Shown here piece after piece: positions 8,521 to 17,270 of a stretch of 64,000 nt of DNA. The first letter of the stretch is position 1; every line of letters starts with the position of its first letter. The DNA is from Nocardioides kribbensis (GTDB taxonomy: Bacteria > Actinomycetota > Actinomycetes > Propionibacteriales > Nocardioidaceae), in NCBI RefSeq assembly GCF_015070375.1, contig NZ_JADCLL010000003.1:45941-109940 (forward strand), read 5' to 3'. A program made the position numbers and the translations under genes. The notes below the pieces were generated by a model. That model ran no database searches and was not told where the DNA came from. It worked only from the letters and a program-made list of their open reading frames with translations.

Positions 8521-9735
8521 ATGAGCCACGCACCCGTCCTGCGACCGATCCGCGACGACTTCCCGGCGCTGTCGCTGGGGGTGGCCCACTTCGACGGGCC
8601 GGGCGGCTCGCAGGTGCCGCGCGCGGTGGCCGACGCCGTCGCGGGCGCGATGACCGCGGGCCTCGGACAGCGTGGGAGCGACACCGCCACGGAGCGTCGT
8701 ACCCAGGCGGTGGTGGCAGACGCCCGGGCCGCCGCCGGCGACCTGCTCGGCGCCGACCCGGCCGGCGTCGTCTTCGGCCGCTCGATGACCCAGCTGACCT
8801 TCGACCTGGCCCGCACGCTCGCGCGCGGGTGGGCGCCCGGCGACGAGGTGGTGGTCAGCCGCCTCGACCACGACGCCAACGTCAGGCCCTGGGTCATCGC
8901 CGCCGAGCGCGCCGGCGCCACCGTGCGCTGGCTCGACCTCGACCCCGTCACCGGCGAGCTCGACGACCCCGCCACCGCCATCGGCCCCCGCACCCGGCTG
9001 GTCGCGGTCACCGCGGCGTCCAACCTGATCGGCACCCGCCCCGACGTCGCCGCCGTCACCCGGGCCGCCCGCGAGGTCGGGGCGCTGTCGTACGTCGACG
9101 CCGTCCACCTGGTGCCCCACGCGGCCGTCGACGCGACCGCCCTCGGCGCCGACGTCGTCGTCTGCTCGCCCTACAAGCTCTTCGGTCCGCACCTCGGCGT
9201 GCTCGCCGCGCCGCCCGCGCTGCTGGAGCGGCTGCACCCCGACAAGCTGCTCCCCTCGACCGATGCCGTGCCGGAGCGCTTCGAGCTCGGCACGCTGCCC
9301 TACGAGCTGCTGGCCGGCGTCACCGCCGCCGTGGACTACGTCGCCGGTCTCGTCGAGGCCTCCTCGGTGCCCGCCGAGCTGACCCGGCGCGAGCGGGTCG
9401 TGGCCTCGATGGGCGCCGTCGAGCGCCACGAGGAGACGCTGCTGGCCCGGCTGCTCGACGGTCTCGCCGCGCTGCCCGGCGTCACGCTCGTCGGCTCCCC
9501 GGCCCACCGCACGCCCACCGTGCTCTTCTCCGTCGCCTGCCACCCCGGACCCCGTGTGCACGCCCACCTCGGGGCGCTCGGCGTCAACGCCCCCGCCGGC
9601 AACTTCTACGCCCTCGAGACCTCCCGGCGCCTCGGGCTCGGCGACGAGGGGGCCGTGCGCGCCGGGCTCGCGGCCTACAGCAGCGACGACGACGTCGACC
9701 GGCTGCTGGCCGGGGTCTCCGCGCTGGTGCGCTGA
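8521..9735 (+). CDS. Class V aminotransferase / cysteine desulfurase-like protein
   Basis: A 404-residue PLP-dependent fold-type I enzyme. Recognisable blocks are HFDGPGGSQVP, VVFGRSMTQLTFDLAR, the PLP-binding SRLDHDANVRPW, YVDAVHLVPH (Asp-x-x-His pair holding the cofactor) and SPYKLFGPHLG, where Lys219 is the Schiff-base lysine. It belongs to the cysteine desulfurase-like (VP1-type) subfamily. The usual mobile loop with the catalytic cysteine of IscS/SufS is not evident, so sulfur transfer is doubtful and the substrate is open. It is monocistronic. Confidence 0.82.
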   Translation: MSHAPVLRPIRDDFPALSLGVAHFDGPGGSQVPRAVADAVAGAMTAGLGQRGSDTATERRTQAVVADARAAAGDLLGADPAGVVFGRSMTQLTFDLARTLARGWAPGDEVVVSRLDHDANVRPWVIAAERAGATVRWLDLDPVTGELDDPATAIGPRTRLVAVTAASNLIGTRPDVAAVTRAAREVGALSYVDAVHLVPHAAVDATALGADVVVCSPYKLFGPHLGVLAAPPALLERLHPDKLLPSTDAVPERFELGTLPYELLAGVTAAVDYVAGLVEASSVPAELTRRERVVASMGAVERHEETLLARLLDGLAALPGVTLVGSPAHRTPTVLFSVACHPGPRVHAHLGALGVNAPAGNFYALETSRRLGLGDEGAVRAGLAAYSSDDDVDRLLAGVSALVR

Positions 9736-9839
9736 CCGGCTGGGGCGCCGACCAGCTGGAGCGCTGACCCGGCGGCGTACCGACCCGGGCCCGCCGGACC
9801 GGGGCCCACCCGGGCGCCCGCGGCGTCGGTGGCGGCGCC

Positions 9840-9845
9840 TAGGTT
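9840..9845 (+). promoter_or_regulatory. -10 box of leaderless xth promoter
   Basis: TAGGTT ends 6 nt before the GTG of xth, supporting that GTG as both transcription and translation start. Confidence 0.5.
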
Positions 9846-9851
9846 GTCAGG

Positions 9852-10622
9852 GTGCGCCTCGCGACCTGGAACGTCAACTCCCTCCGCTCCCGCATCGAGC
9901 GCGTCGAGGCCTTCGTGCAGCGCCACGACGTCGACGTGCTGGCCCTGCAGGAGACCAAGGCCCGCGAGGAGCAGCTGCCGCTGATGGGGCTGCAGTCGCT
10001 GGGCTACGAGGTGGCCTCGGTCGGCTACAGCCAGTGGAACGGCGTGGCCCTGCTCAGCCGCGTCGGCCTCGAGGACGTGCAGGTCGGCTTCGAGGGCATG
10101 CCGGGCTACGGCGACCCCGTGGCGCCCGAGGCCCGCGCGATCGGCGCCGTCTGCGGCGGGGTGCGGGTGTGGTCGCTCTACGTGCCCAACGGCCGCAAGC
10201 CCGACGACCCGCACTACGTCTACAAGCTCGACTGGCTGGCGCGGCTGCGCGAGGCCTCCCGCTCCTGGCTGGGCGAGGACACCGCGCTGGTCGGCGACTG
10301 GAACATCGCGCCGCTCGACTCCGACGTCTTCGACATCGAGCAGTTCCGCCGCTCCACCCACGTCACCCCGCCCGAGCGCGCGGCCTTCCAGGGCTTCCTC
10401 GACGACGGCTACGCCGAGGTCACCCGCGAGCACGCCCCCGGCTACACCTACTGGGACTACTACCGCCAGCGCTTCGAGCGCGACCGCGGCCTGAAGATCG
10501 ACTTCGTCCTCGGCTCCCCCGGCCTGGCCGCCCGCACCACCGGCGCCTTCATCGACCGCGATGAGCGCGCCGGCACCGGCGCCTCCGACCACGCCCCCGT
10601 CGTCGTCGACCTCGCCGACTGA
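9852..10622 (+). CDS. xth: Exodeoxyribonuclease III
   Basis: A 256-residue Mg-dependent AP endonuclease/3'-exonuclease of the XthA family, acting in base excision repair. All catalytic motifs are present: WNVNSLRSR at the N-terminus, LQETKA (metal-binding Glu), YVPNG, GDWNIAPLDSDVFD (Asp-Asn pair), KIDFVLGSP and the terminal SDHAPV (Asp-His). The length is normal. The GTG start is set by the adjacent -10 box. Nothing in the neighbours suggests an operon. Confidence 0.95.
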   Translation: MRLATWNVNSLRSRIERVEAFVQRHDVDVLALQETKAREEQLPLMGLQSLGYEVASVGYSQWNGVALLSRVGLEDVQVGFEGMPGYGDPVAPEARAIGAVCGGVRVWSLYVPNGRKPDDPHYVYKLDWLARLREASRSWLGEDTALVGDWNIAPLDSDVFDIEQFRRSTHVTPPERAAFQGFLDDGYAEVTREHAPGYTYWDYYRQRFERDRGLKIDFVLGSPGLAARTTGAFIDRDERAGTGASDHAPVVVDLAD

Positions 10623-10680
10623 GCCCCACCTGCCCCGGCCGGCCCCGCGCGCGAGCCGCCCCCTCCAGCCCCTCCTGTCA

Positions 10681-10763
10681 CACCGGTCGGCCCGGACCCG
10701 CACCTGTCGGCCCGTGCGTCGGCCGACCGGTGCGGGTTTCACCAGCCGGCCGGTGAAACCCGC
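10681..10763 (+). repeat. 83-bp double-hairpin repeat, copy A
   Basis: First of four 83-bp copies in the window, with B at 10938, C at 20877 and D at 20985. The pattern is CACCGGTCGGCC, spacer, CACCTGTCGGCC, 8-nt loop CGTGCGTC, then the inverse GGCCGACCGGTG, followed by a second perfect hairpin with arms GCGGGTTTCACC and GGTGAAACCCGC around an 8-nt loop. The first hairpin has 17-bp arms with one mismatch. It lies in the 463-bp spacer between xth and rmuC. Apart from copies A and B that spacer shows nothing I can identify. Confidence 0.88.
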
Positions 10764-10937
10764 GACCGCCCCGCCGCGTGACGCCCCGCGGAGGTCGCCG
10801 TACCGGAGGCTCCGGCCGGAAATGGCGCCAGACGACGACCCCGGGGCCGGCCGAGCTGTCGTAAGCCGCCACTTCCCGCACCCCACCGCGCGCCCCGGGG
10901 GACGTCGAGCGCCGAGCCCCACCCGTCACCTCAGCCC

Positions 10938-11020
10938 CACCGGTCGGCCCGGACCCGCACCTGTCGGCCCACGCGTCGGCCGACAGGTGCGGGTTTCGCC
11001 AGCCGACCGGTGAAACCCGC
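10938..11020 (+). repeat. 83-bp double-hairpin repeat, copy B
   Basis: Same orientation and length as copy A, starting 257 bp further on. Here the first hairpin is perfect: 17-bp arms (ACCCGCACCTGTCGGCC and its complement) around the loop CACGCGTC. The second hairpin has one mismatch. It ends 65 bp before rmuC, so it could also act on transcription entering rmuC. Confidence 0.88.
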
Positions 11021-11085
11021 GACCGCCCGCGACCACCCCCGCCCGTCCCCACCCCACTGTCGGTGGCGTACCGCATGCTGCGGGC

Positions 11086-12162
11086 ATGGAGATCACGACG
11101 GTGCTGGGGGTGCTCGGGGCGGGGCTGGTGCTGGGGCTGGGCCTCGGGGTGGCCCTGGGGGTGCTGTGGGCCCGGTCGCGGCCCGAGCACGTGGGCGCGC
11201 TGGGCCAGGGGCTGGTGGAGCAGGCCGAGGTGATGCAGGGGCTCGACCGGCTCAGCGACCAGCTGGTCGACCTGGAGCACCAGCGCGCGACGTGGCAGGG
11301 CCAGCTGCGCGAGCAGGTGGCCGACGTGCGCCACTCCACCGACGTGCTGCGCCGCGAGACCCAGTCGCTGTCCACGGCGCTGCGCAAGCCGCAGGTGCGC
11401 GGGCGCTGGGGCGAGCTGCACCTGCGCCGCGCCGTCGAGCTGGCCGGCCTGGTCGACCGGTGCGACTTCAGCGAGCAGCACCGCCTCGACGACGGCGCAC
11501 GACGCCCCGACCTGGTGGTGCACCTGGTCGGCGAGCGCCACGTCGTCATCGACGCCAAGGTCCCGCTCGACGCCTACCTCGACGCCACCTCCACCGACGA
11601 CGAGACCGAGCACGCCGCCCACCTCCAGCGCCACGCCCGCCAGCTGCGGGCCCACGTGGCGCTGCTGTCGTCGAAGGCCTACTGGCGCTCGCTGCCCGAG
11701 ACCCCGGAGTTCGTGGTGCTCTTCGTGCCGGCCGAGTCGTTCCTGGCCGCCGCGCTCCAGGCCGACCCCGGGCTCATCGAGCACGCCGCCGAGCGGCAGG
11801 TCGTGCTGGCCACCCCGACCACCCTCATCGCGCTGCTGCGCACCGTGGCCCACGGCTGGAGCCACGAGGTGCTCGCCGAGCGGGCCGCCGAGATCCACCG
11901 CCTCGGGCGCGACCTGCACTCCCGGGTCGCCACGCTGGGCGGCCACCTCGACCACGTCGGCCGCTCCCTCAACGCCGCGGTGGGCCACTACAACTCCGCG
12001 GTCGGCTCGCTGGAGTCGCGCGTGCTCGTCACCACCCGCCGCTTCGCCGACCTGGGTGTCACCGACGACCCGCTGCCGACGCCGCGCACCGTGGAGCTGC
12101 GCGCCGTCGACCGGCGCGCCGCCCCCGAGGAGCCCGACGAGCGCCCTAGCGTGGCGTGGTGA
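11086..12162 (+). CDS. rmuC: DNA recombination protein RmuC
   Basis: A 358-residue RmuC-family protein, thought to limit recombination at inverted repeats. An N-terminal membrane anchor (residues 5-28) is followed by a short coiled region, then the nuclease-like core: RGRWGELHLRRAVELAG, VVIDAKVPLDAYLDA (the Asp-x-Lys of a PD-(D/E)xK fold), SKAYWRSLPETPEFVVLFVPAESFL and ATPTTLIALLRTVAHGW. It is shorter than the E. coli protein but usual for actinobacteria. A family tied to inverted-repeat stability sitting beside the inverted repeats at 10681-11020 is noted as coincidence only. Confidence 0.92.
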   Translation: MEITTVLGVLGAGLVLGLGLGVALGVLWARSRPEHVGALGQGLVEQAEVMQGLDRLSDQLVDLEHQRATWQGQLREQVADVRHSTDVLRRETQSLSTALRKPQVRGRWGELHLRRAVELAGLVDRCDFSEQHRLDDGARRPDLVVHLVGERHVVIDAKVPLDAYLDATSTDDETEHAAHLQRHARQLRAHVALLSSKAYWRSLPETPEFVVLFVPAESFLAAALQADPGLIEHAAERQVVLATPTTLIALLRTVAHGWSHEVLAERAAEIHRLGRDLHSRVATLGGHLDHVGRSLNAAVGHYNSAVGSLESRVLVTTRRFADLGVTDDPLPTPRTVELRAVDRRAAPEEPDERPSVAW

Positions 12163-12207
12163 CCGGTCGCTCCCGGCCCGTCACCGAGGCAGTGAGGTGA
12201 TCAGGCG

Positions 12208-12717
12208 ATGACGTCGCACACCCTGTGGGAGGAAGGCCGCGCTCCCGCGCACGAGATGGTCGCGCTCGGCGTGGCCGTGCTGCTCACCGCCTCCGCCGTC
12301 GAGCTGCTGGTCGGCGCGGCCGTGATCGGCTGGCTCTTCGACCTCGCCTTCGTCGCGCTCGCCCTCGCGCTGGCCCTGCTGGTGCGCCCCCGCGACTTCT
12401 TCACCGTCGGCGTCCTGCCGCCCCTGCTCATGGTCGGCGTCTTCGCGATGCTCGGCGCCACCCGCCCCGGTGCGCTGGCCGACCCCGGCGACGGCGTGGT
12501 GCAGGTCGTCGTCACCGGGCTGGCCGACCACAGCCTCGCCCTCGTCGTGGGCTACGCCCTGTGCCTGCTGGCCCTCGCCGCGCGCAACCAGGTACGCCGC
12601 ACCGGCGCACCCCTCCCCGGCTGGGCCACCGCGTGGCTGGAGCAGCGCGCGGGCGGCCCGGGCGGCCGCGGCGACCTCAGGCGAAGCGGTCCGGGTCCCC
12701 GGCACCCCGCCGGATGA
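12208..12717 (+). CDS. DUF6542 membrane protein
   Basis: A 169-residue protein with four predicted membrane helices (about 18-40, 43-60, 65-88 and 105-128) and the ALLVRPRDFFTVGVLPPLL block typical of DUF6542. The function is unknown, but the family is commonly encoded near ychF, ispH and xseA in actinobacteria. The ATG has GAGGTGA upstream. The last 41 bp overlap the convergent Sua5/YciO gene, so the final residues are probably not conserved. Confidence 0.75.
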   Translation: MTSHTLWEEGRAPAHEMVALGVAVLLTASAVELLVGAAVIGWLFDLAFVALALALALLVRPRDFFTVGVLPPLLMVGVFAMLGATRPGALADPGDGVVQVVVTGLADHSLALVVGYALCLLALAARNQVRRTGAPLPGWATAWLEQRAGGPGGRGDLRRSGPGPRHPAG

Positions 12718-13297
12718 CCTCGGGAGCCCCCTCGGACCAGTCGACCACCGTGGTCGACTCCGCCGGGGTCTCACCCGCCTCGATGACCAGGTCGACCTGG
12801 TGGTCGAGCTCCTCCTTGACGTCCCAGCCGCTCGTGCGGGGCTCGGACTCCCCGGGCAGGATCAGCGAGCTGCTCAGCAGCGGCTCCCCGAGCTCGGCGA
12901 GCAGCGCCTGCACCAGCACGTGGTCGGGGATCCGCACGCCGACGGTCTTCTTCTTGGGGTGCAGCAGCCGCCGCGGCACCTCGGGGGTGCCCGGCAGGAT
13001 GAAGGTGTAGGGCCCCGGAGTCGCCGCGCGGATGGCGCGGAAGGCCGAGTTGTCGACGTGCACCATCTGGCCCAGCTGGGAGAAGTCGCGGCACACCAGC
13101 GTGAAGTGGTGCCGCTCGTCGAGGCCGCGGATCCGCAGGATCCGGTCGCGCCCCTCGCGGTTGCCCAGCTGGGCGCCCAGGGCGTAGCCGGAGTCGGTCG
13201 GGTAGGCGATCAGCGCGTCGTCGCGCAGCGCCTCCACCACCTGGGCCAGGAGCCGGGGCTGGGGGTTGTCCGGGTGCATGTCCACGTACCTCGCCAC
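12677..13297 (-). CDS. Sua5/YciO/YrdC-family protein
   Basis: A 206-residue YrdC-fold protein. Sua5/YrdC members make threonylcarbamoyl-AMP for the t6A base of tRNAs. Visible blocks are IAYPTDSGYALG, LCRDFSQLGQM, ATPGPYTFILPGT, PKKKTVGVRIPDH and EPLLSSSLILPGE. The length and the PKKKTVGVR and PGESEP sequences place it nearer the YciO branch, whose activity is weak or unknown, so I do not name it tsaC. The GTG start has TAGTCT 6 nt upstream and is probably leaderless. The 3' end overlaps the DUF6542 gene. Confidence 0.85.
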   Translation of the reverse strand: MARYVDMHPDNPQPRLLAQVVEALRDDALIAYPTDSGYALGAQLGNREGRDRILRIRGLDERHHFTLVCRDFSQLGQMVHVDNSAFRAIRAATPGPYTFILPGTPEVPRRLLHPKKKTVGVRIPDHVLVQALLAELGEPLLSSSLILPGESEPRTSGWDVKEELDHQVDLVIEAGETPAESTTVVDWSEGAPEVIRRGAGDPDRFA

Positions 13298-13303
13298 CGC
13301 TCG

Positions 13304-13309
13304 AGACTA
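13304..13309 (-). promoter_or_regulatory. -10 box of leaderless Sua5/YciO gene
   Basis: TAGTCT on the minus strand lies 6 nt before the GTG at 13297 and fits the leaderless pattern seen at other genes here. Confidence 0.5.
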
Positions 13310-13444
13310 CGCCGCCCCGGCCCACAGCATCCGCCCGCCACTCACGGCGGGTCCGGGGGCGGCTCACAGCCCACGCAGAGGTGACCCGGGCTGACTGGGA
13401 CCAGACCACCCCAGCCCCCGACCCGTCTGCGAAGGGACCCGGCC

Positions 13445-14500
13445 ATGCCCGCCCGCACCAGCCCCCGCGCCCTGCCCGTCCGCACCCCCGACACCCCGCG
13501 CCCGAAGATCGCCTACGTGCTGCCGGTCTACGACGAGGCCGACAACGTCGCGCCCTTCCACGCCGCGCTCACCGAGGCGACCGCCGTCCGCGACGACCTC
13601 GACTGGGAGTTCCTCTACGTCAACGACGGCAGCCGCGACGAGTCGCTGGCCCGGCTGCTCGAGCTGCGCCGCCACGACCCGCGCGTCGGCGTGCTCGACC
13701 TGGCCCGCAACTGCGGGCACCAGATCGCGGTCACCGCGGGCCTCGACGCCGCCGGCGACGCCGACGCGGTCATCGTCATGGACACCGACCTCCAGGACCC
13801 GCCCCGGGTCAGCCTGGAGATGGTCGGGCTGTGGGAGGACGGGGCCGACGTCGTCTACGCCCAGCGCCGCTCGCGGCGCGACACCCTCTTCAAGCGCACC
13901 ACGGCCTGGGCGTTCTACCGCGTGCTCGACCGGCTGGCCTCGGTCGACATCCCCCGCGACGTCGGCGACTTCCGGCTCATGGACCGCCGCGTCGTGGCCG
14001 AGGTGGCCCGCTACCGCGAGCAGGACCGCTTCCTGCGCGGCATCGTCGCCCACGTCGGCTTCCGCCAGGAGGCGCTGCTCTTCGACCGCGACGAGCGCCA
14101 CGCCGGCACCAGCGGCTACCCGCTGGGGCGCATGCTGGCCTTCGCCGCCAACGGCATCCTCGGCTTCTCCACCTCCCCGCTGCGCATGATCACGCGGCTC
14201 GGCTTCGCGCTCTCGGCGCTCAGCGTCGTCATGGCGGCCTACGTCGCCTCGGTGCGGCTGCTGCGCCCCGAGGACTCGGTGCCCGGCTGGGCCTTCCTCG
14301 GGGTGGGGATGTTCCTGCTCGCCGGGCTGCAGCTGGTGATGATGGGCGTCATCGGCAGCTACGTCGGGCGCACCTACACCCAGGTGCAGGGTCGCCCGCT
14401 CTACTCGTTGGCCCTCACCGCCCGCGGCGAGCACTCCGGCGTACGCTCGCTGCCGCAGACCCCGCCCGACCTCCGGACCCAGCACGGGAGCGTGTCCTGA
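13445..14500 (+). CDS. GT2 glycosyltransferase, GtrB/ArnC-like (polyprenyl-phosphate sugar transferase)
   Basis: A 351-residue inverting glycosyltransferase. The GT-A domain spans residues 20-230, with YVLPVYDEADNV, YVNDGSRDESL, VIVMDTDLQDPP (the Asp-x-Asp metal site) and GDFRLMDRRVV. Two membrane helices at about 260-285 and 295-320 anchor it. This is the DPM1/GtrB architecture, which loads a sugar from a nucleotide onto polyprenyl phosphate at the inner membrane face. The next gene encodes a GtrA-type protein, the usual flippase partner. The sugar and acceptor cannot be read from sequence. Confidence 0.9.
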   Translation: MPARTSPRALPVRTPDTPRPKIAYVLPVYDEADNVAPFHAALTEATAVRDDLDWEFLYVNDGSRDESLARLLELRRHDPRVGVLDLARNCGHQIAVTAGLDAAGDADAVIVMDTDLQDPPRVSLEMVGLWEDGADVVYAQRRSRRDTLFKRTTAWAFYRVLDRLASVDIPRDVGDFRLMDRRVVAEVARYREQDRFLRGIVAHVGFRQEALLFDRDERHAGTSGYPLGRMLAFAANGILGFSTSPLRMITRLGFALSALSVVMAAYVASVRLLRPEDSVPGWAFLGVGMFLLAGLQLVMMGVIGSYVGRTYTQVQGRPLYSLALTARGEHSGVRSLPQTPPDLRTQHGSVS

Positions 14501-14526
14501 CCTCCTCTCACCCGGCCCCGCAGCCC

Positions 14527-14997
14527 GTGCCGCCGCGCGAGCCCGCGAGCGAGCCCCCGAGCGCCACCCCGAGCACGCGGCCGTCGCGTCGCGAGCGTCT
14601 GCGCACGCTGCACGAGAGCACGCTGGTGCGATTCGTGGCGGTCGGCGCGGTCAACACCGGCATCGACGTCGGGCTCTTCTGGCTGCTCCACGACACCCTG
14701 GGCATCGTGCTGGCCAACGTGGTCTCCACCGCCGCGGGCATGACCTTCAGCTTCGTGGTCAACGGCCTGCTGACCTTCCGCGCCGAGCGGCTGCGGCTCG
14801 GCGACGCCGTGCGCTTCGTGGCGAGCACCGGCACCGTGCTCTTCCTCGTGCAGCCGCTGGTCATCTACGCCCTGCTCGCCGTGCTCGGCGACGACGCGGT
14901 GCTGCTGGCCAAGCTCGGAGCGATCTGCGTCGTCATCGTGCTCAACTTCTGCGCCTACCGCTTCGTCGTCTGGCCCCGCCGCCGCACCCGCGCCTGA
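14527..14997 (+). CDS. GtrA-family membrane protein
   Basis: A 156-residue protein with four membrane helices and the GtrA hallmark VRFVAVGAVNTGIDVGLFWLL, then FSFVVNGLLTFRAERL and a closing NFCAYRFVVWPRRR. GtrA proteins are thought to flip or guide polyprenyl-linked sugars and pair with the GT2 enzyme encoded just upstream. I take the GTG at 14527. A CTG at 14497 overlapping the upstream stop, with GGGAG 6 nt before it, could give a longer, proline-rich N-terminus. It ends 1 nt from the convergent phosphotransferase gene. Confidence 0.82.
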   Translation: MPPREPASEPPSATPSTRPSRRERLRTLHESTLVRFVAVGAVNTGIDVGLFWLLHDTLGIVLANVVSTAAGMTFSFVVNGLLTFRAERLRLGDAVRFVASTGTVLFLVQPLVIYALLAVLGDDAVLLAKLGAICVVIVLNFCAYRFVVWPRRRTRA

Positions 14998-14998
14998 C

Positions 14999-16015
14999 TC
15001 AGCCGGGCCCCACCACCGGCCCCACGTCGACCACCGCGTCCGACACCGTGCCCAGCACCGCGTCCAGCACCGCGGCGGCCATCGCCCGGCGAGCGGCGCA
15101 GCGGGCGGGCATCGTGCGCCCGTAGTAGGGGAAGGTGATGAGCGCGAGCAGCAGCGCCCAGCCCTGGCCGACCCGCCACGTCGCCTCGTCGACGTCGAGC
15201 AGCTCGCGCAGCAGGGCGCGGCCGGGGGCGTCGAGCACCTCCCACGCCACGACCAGGTCGACGGCCTGCCGGCCGACCCCGAGCGCGCCGAGGTCGAGCA
15301 CGGCGGCGAGGCGGCCCTCGCGCACGAGCAGGTTCTCGGCCAGCAGGTCGCCGTGCAGCCAGCCTTCCGCGACCGGGCCGGCGACCTCGAGCGCCGCCTC
15401 CGCCACCAGCGCGCTCTGCCAGACGACGCGCACGCGGTCGAGGTCGAGCCCGAGGTCGGCCCACCTCGGCAGGGCGGCGCACACGGCCGCCGTCTCGCGC
15501 AGGTCCTCGTCGAGGTCGCCCAGCCGGCCGCCGCGGTAGCCCCGCAGCGCCGGGTCGGCCGCGGCCTGCGCCGGCACCGGGGCGGCCCACAGCCCCCGCA
15601 GGACCGCGGCCAGGTCGCGCGCCAGCGGCCCCGACGACCCGGCGTACGGCGTGAGCGCCGGCACCGCCGGCGGGGTGCCCTCGATCCACCGCGTCACCGA
15701 CCAGGCCTCGGGGTAGCCCTCCCCGGGCCGCCCGCTCGCGACCACCTCGGGCACGACGACCCCGGGCGGCAGCGCGGCCGCGACCAGCGGTCCCCAGCGC
15801 CGCTCGGTCACCAGCGCGCGCGACCCGCCGTGCTGACGGGGCAGGCGCACCAGCAGGTCGTCGCCGAGGCGGAAGAGCCGGTTGGAGGAGCCCGACGCCT
15901 GCCCGTCGCCGCCCAGCGCCCGCAGCGGCAGGTCCGCGAGGTGTGGGTGCTGGGCCGCCAGCAGCCGGCGCACGAGCGGCTCGTCGACCTCGAGCTCGTC
16001 GTCGTGCAGCCTCAC
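14999..16015 (-). CDS. Aminoglycoside phosphotransferase-like kinase
   Basis: A 338-residue protein kinase-like fold (APH family). The catalytic loop is WLHGDLLAENLLV with the base in HGD, and the metal site is VLDLGALGVG, where the usual DFG-type motif reads DLG. An N-terminal section GSSNRLFRLGDDLLVRLPR gives the ATP-binding lobe. Families like this phosphorylate small molecules such as sugars, antibiotics or choline. The substrate is not predictable and resistance should not be assumed. It starts at a GTG with GGAAGGG upstream. Confidence 0.8.
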   Translation of the reverse strand: MRLHDDELEVDEPLVRRLLAAQHPHLADLPLRALGGDGQASGSSNRLFRLGDDLLVRLPRQHGGSRALVTERRWGPLVAAALPPGVVVPEVVASGRPGEGYPEAWSVTRWIEGTPPAVPALTPYAGSSGPLARDLAAVLRGLWAAPVPAQAAADPALRGYRGGRLGDLDEDLRETAAVCAALPRWADLGLDLDRVRVVWQSALVAEAALEVAGPVAEGWLHGDLLAENLLVREGRLAAVLDLGALGVGRQAVDLVVAWEVLDAPGRALLRELLDVDEATWRVGQGWALLLALITFPYYGRTMPARCAARRAMAAAVLDAVLGTVSDAVVDVGPVVGPG

Positions 16016-16055
16016 CCGAGCACCCTTCCGCGCCGTCCGGGTCCCGTCCGGGGGC

Positions 16056-17060
16056 CTACTGCGCGCGGGCCGCGGCCTTCATGTCGCGGCGCAGCTCCTT
16101 GGGCAGGGAGAAGATGAGCGACTCCTCGGCGCTGTGGACGGCCTTGGCGTCGGGGTAGCCGCGCTCGGCGAGGTAGGCCAGGACGCCCTGCACGAGACTC
16201 TCGGGCACGCTGGCGCCGGAGGTGACGCTGACGGTGCGCACGCCGTCGAGCCAGGCCTCGTCGATCTCGGAGGCGTCGTCGACGCGGTAGGAGGCCTTGG
16301 CGCCGGCCTCGAGGGCCACCTCGACCAGGCGCACGGAGTTGGAGGAGTTGCCCGAGCCGACCACGATCAGCAGGTCGCAGCCGTGGGCGATCTCCTTGAC
16401 CGCGAGCTGACGGTTCTGGGTGGCGTAGCAGATGTCGTCGCTCGGCGGGTCGAGCAGCTCGGGGAAGCGCTCGCGGATCGCGGCGACCGTCTCGAGGGTC
16501 TCGTCGACCGAGAGCGTGGTCTGGGAGAGCCAGGCCACGCGGGAGGGGTCGCGCACGACGATGCCGGCGACGTCGGCGGGGCTCTCGACGAGCTGGATGT
16601 GCTCGGGGGCCTCGCCCGCGGTGCCCTCGACCTCCTCGTGGCCGGCGTGGCCGATGAGGAGGATGTCGTAGTCGTCGGCGGCGAAGCGCTTGGCCTCGTG
16701 GTGGACCTTCGTGACCAGCGGGCAGGTGGCGTCGATGGTCTTGAGGGTGCGCTCCTCGGCCTGGCGGTGCACCTCGGGCGAGACACCGTGGGCGGAGAAG
16801 ACGACCGTGGCGCCCTCGGGCACCTCGACCAGCTCCTCGACGAAGATCGCGCCCCGCGCCTCGAGGTCGGCCACGACGTGCTTGTTGTGCACGATCTGCT
16901 TGCGCACGTAGACCGGGGCGCCGTAGAGGTCGAGCGCCTGCTCCACGGTGACGACCGCCCGGTCGACGCCCGCGCAGTAGCCCCGCGGCGCCGCCAGCAG
17001 GACGGCCTTCTCGGCCTCGTCGGGCGACAGGATCGGGGGCATCCCCATGTCGGTGCTCAT
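16056..17060 (-). CDS. ispH: 4-hydroxy-3-methylbut-2-enyl diphosphate reductase
   Basis: A 334-residue IspH/LytB, the last enzyme of the non-mevalonate isoprenoid route, which makes IPP and DMAPP. The three [4Fe-4S] cysteines are Cys29 (GYCAGVD), Cys113 ([11 protein letters not shown]) and Cys211 ([11 protein letters not shown]). The substrate-binding [11 protein letters not shown] is intact. The start at 17060 is favoured because a TAGGAT box lies 7 nt upstream, while a longer ATG at 17069 would fall inside that box. The GC-rich neighbour xseA is divergent, as in M. tuberculosis. Confidence 0.96.
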   Translation of the reverse strand: MSTDMGMPPILSPDEAEKAVLLAAPRGYCAGVDRAVVTVEQALDLYGAPVYVRKQIVHNKHVVADLEARGAIFVEELVEVPEGATVVFSAHGVSPEVHRQAEERTLKTIDATCPLVTKVHHEAKRFAADDYDILLIGHAGHEEVEGTAGEAPEHIQLVESPADVAGIVVRDPSRVAWLSQTTLSVDETLETVAAIRERFPELLDPPSDDICYATQNRQLAVKEIAHGCDLLIVVGSGNSSNSVRLVEVALEAGAKASYRVDDASEIDEAWLDGVRTVSVTSGASVPESLVQGVLAYLAERGYPDAKAVHSAEESLIFSLPKELRRDMKAAARAQ

Positions 17061-17067
17061 GGCCCCC

Positions 17068-17073
17068 ATCCTA
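17068..17073 (-). promoter_or_regulatory. -10 box of leaderless ispH promoter
   Basis: TAGGAT on the minus strand, 7 nt before the ATG at 17060. It decides the ispH start. Confidence 0.55.
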
Positions 17074-17142
17074 GGCGGGCCGCGGGGAGCCTCCCGGCGG
17101 GCCGCCGGGCGGGGTCGGCGCCCTCCCCCGGGCCGGGTCCCC

Positions 17143-17250
17143 GCCGTGTCCCGTGCCCTCCCCCGCGCTGTCCCCCCGCGCTGTCCCCCGTGCTGTCCCC
17201 CGCGCGGTCCCGTCGTGCAGTCCCCCGTGCTGTCCGTCGTGGTGTCCCCA
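17143..17250. repeat. Imperfect tandem repeats in the ispH-xseA spacer
   Basis: About eight imperfect 11-13 bp units based on CGTGCTGTCCCC fill most of the divergent promoter region. The array is degenerate, so exact borders are approximate. Confidence 0.6.
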
Positions 17251-17258
17251 CCGTCGCC

Positions 17259-17264
17259 TAGGGT
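17259..17264 (+). promoter_or_regulatory. -10 box of leaderless xseA promoter
   Basis: TAGGGT ends 6 nt before the ATG at 17271. It sits at the edge of the tandem repeat array. Confidence 0.55.
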
Positions 17265-17270
17265 CCTCGC

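Noticed and set aside
8521..9735. Iron-sulfur cluster cysteine desulfurase (IscS/SufS)
   Set aside because: No clear catalytic cysteine loop and no isc or suf neighbours.
10623..11085. CRISPR array
   Set aside because: The two repeats are 83 bp with internal palindromes and only one 174-bp interval; no cas genes or regular spacers.
12147..12200. 13-codon leader peptide before the DUF6542 gene
   Set aside because: A GTG after TAGCGT opens a 13-codon frame, but there is no sign of selection, and it overlaps the rmuC end.
14999..16015. Antibiotic-resistance aminoglycoside phosphotransferase
   Set aside because: Only the kinase fold and the HGD loop are recognisable. The family covers many substrates, and no resistance context is present.
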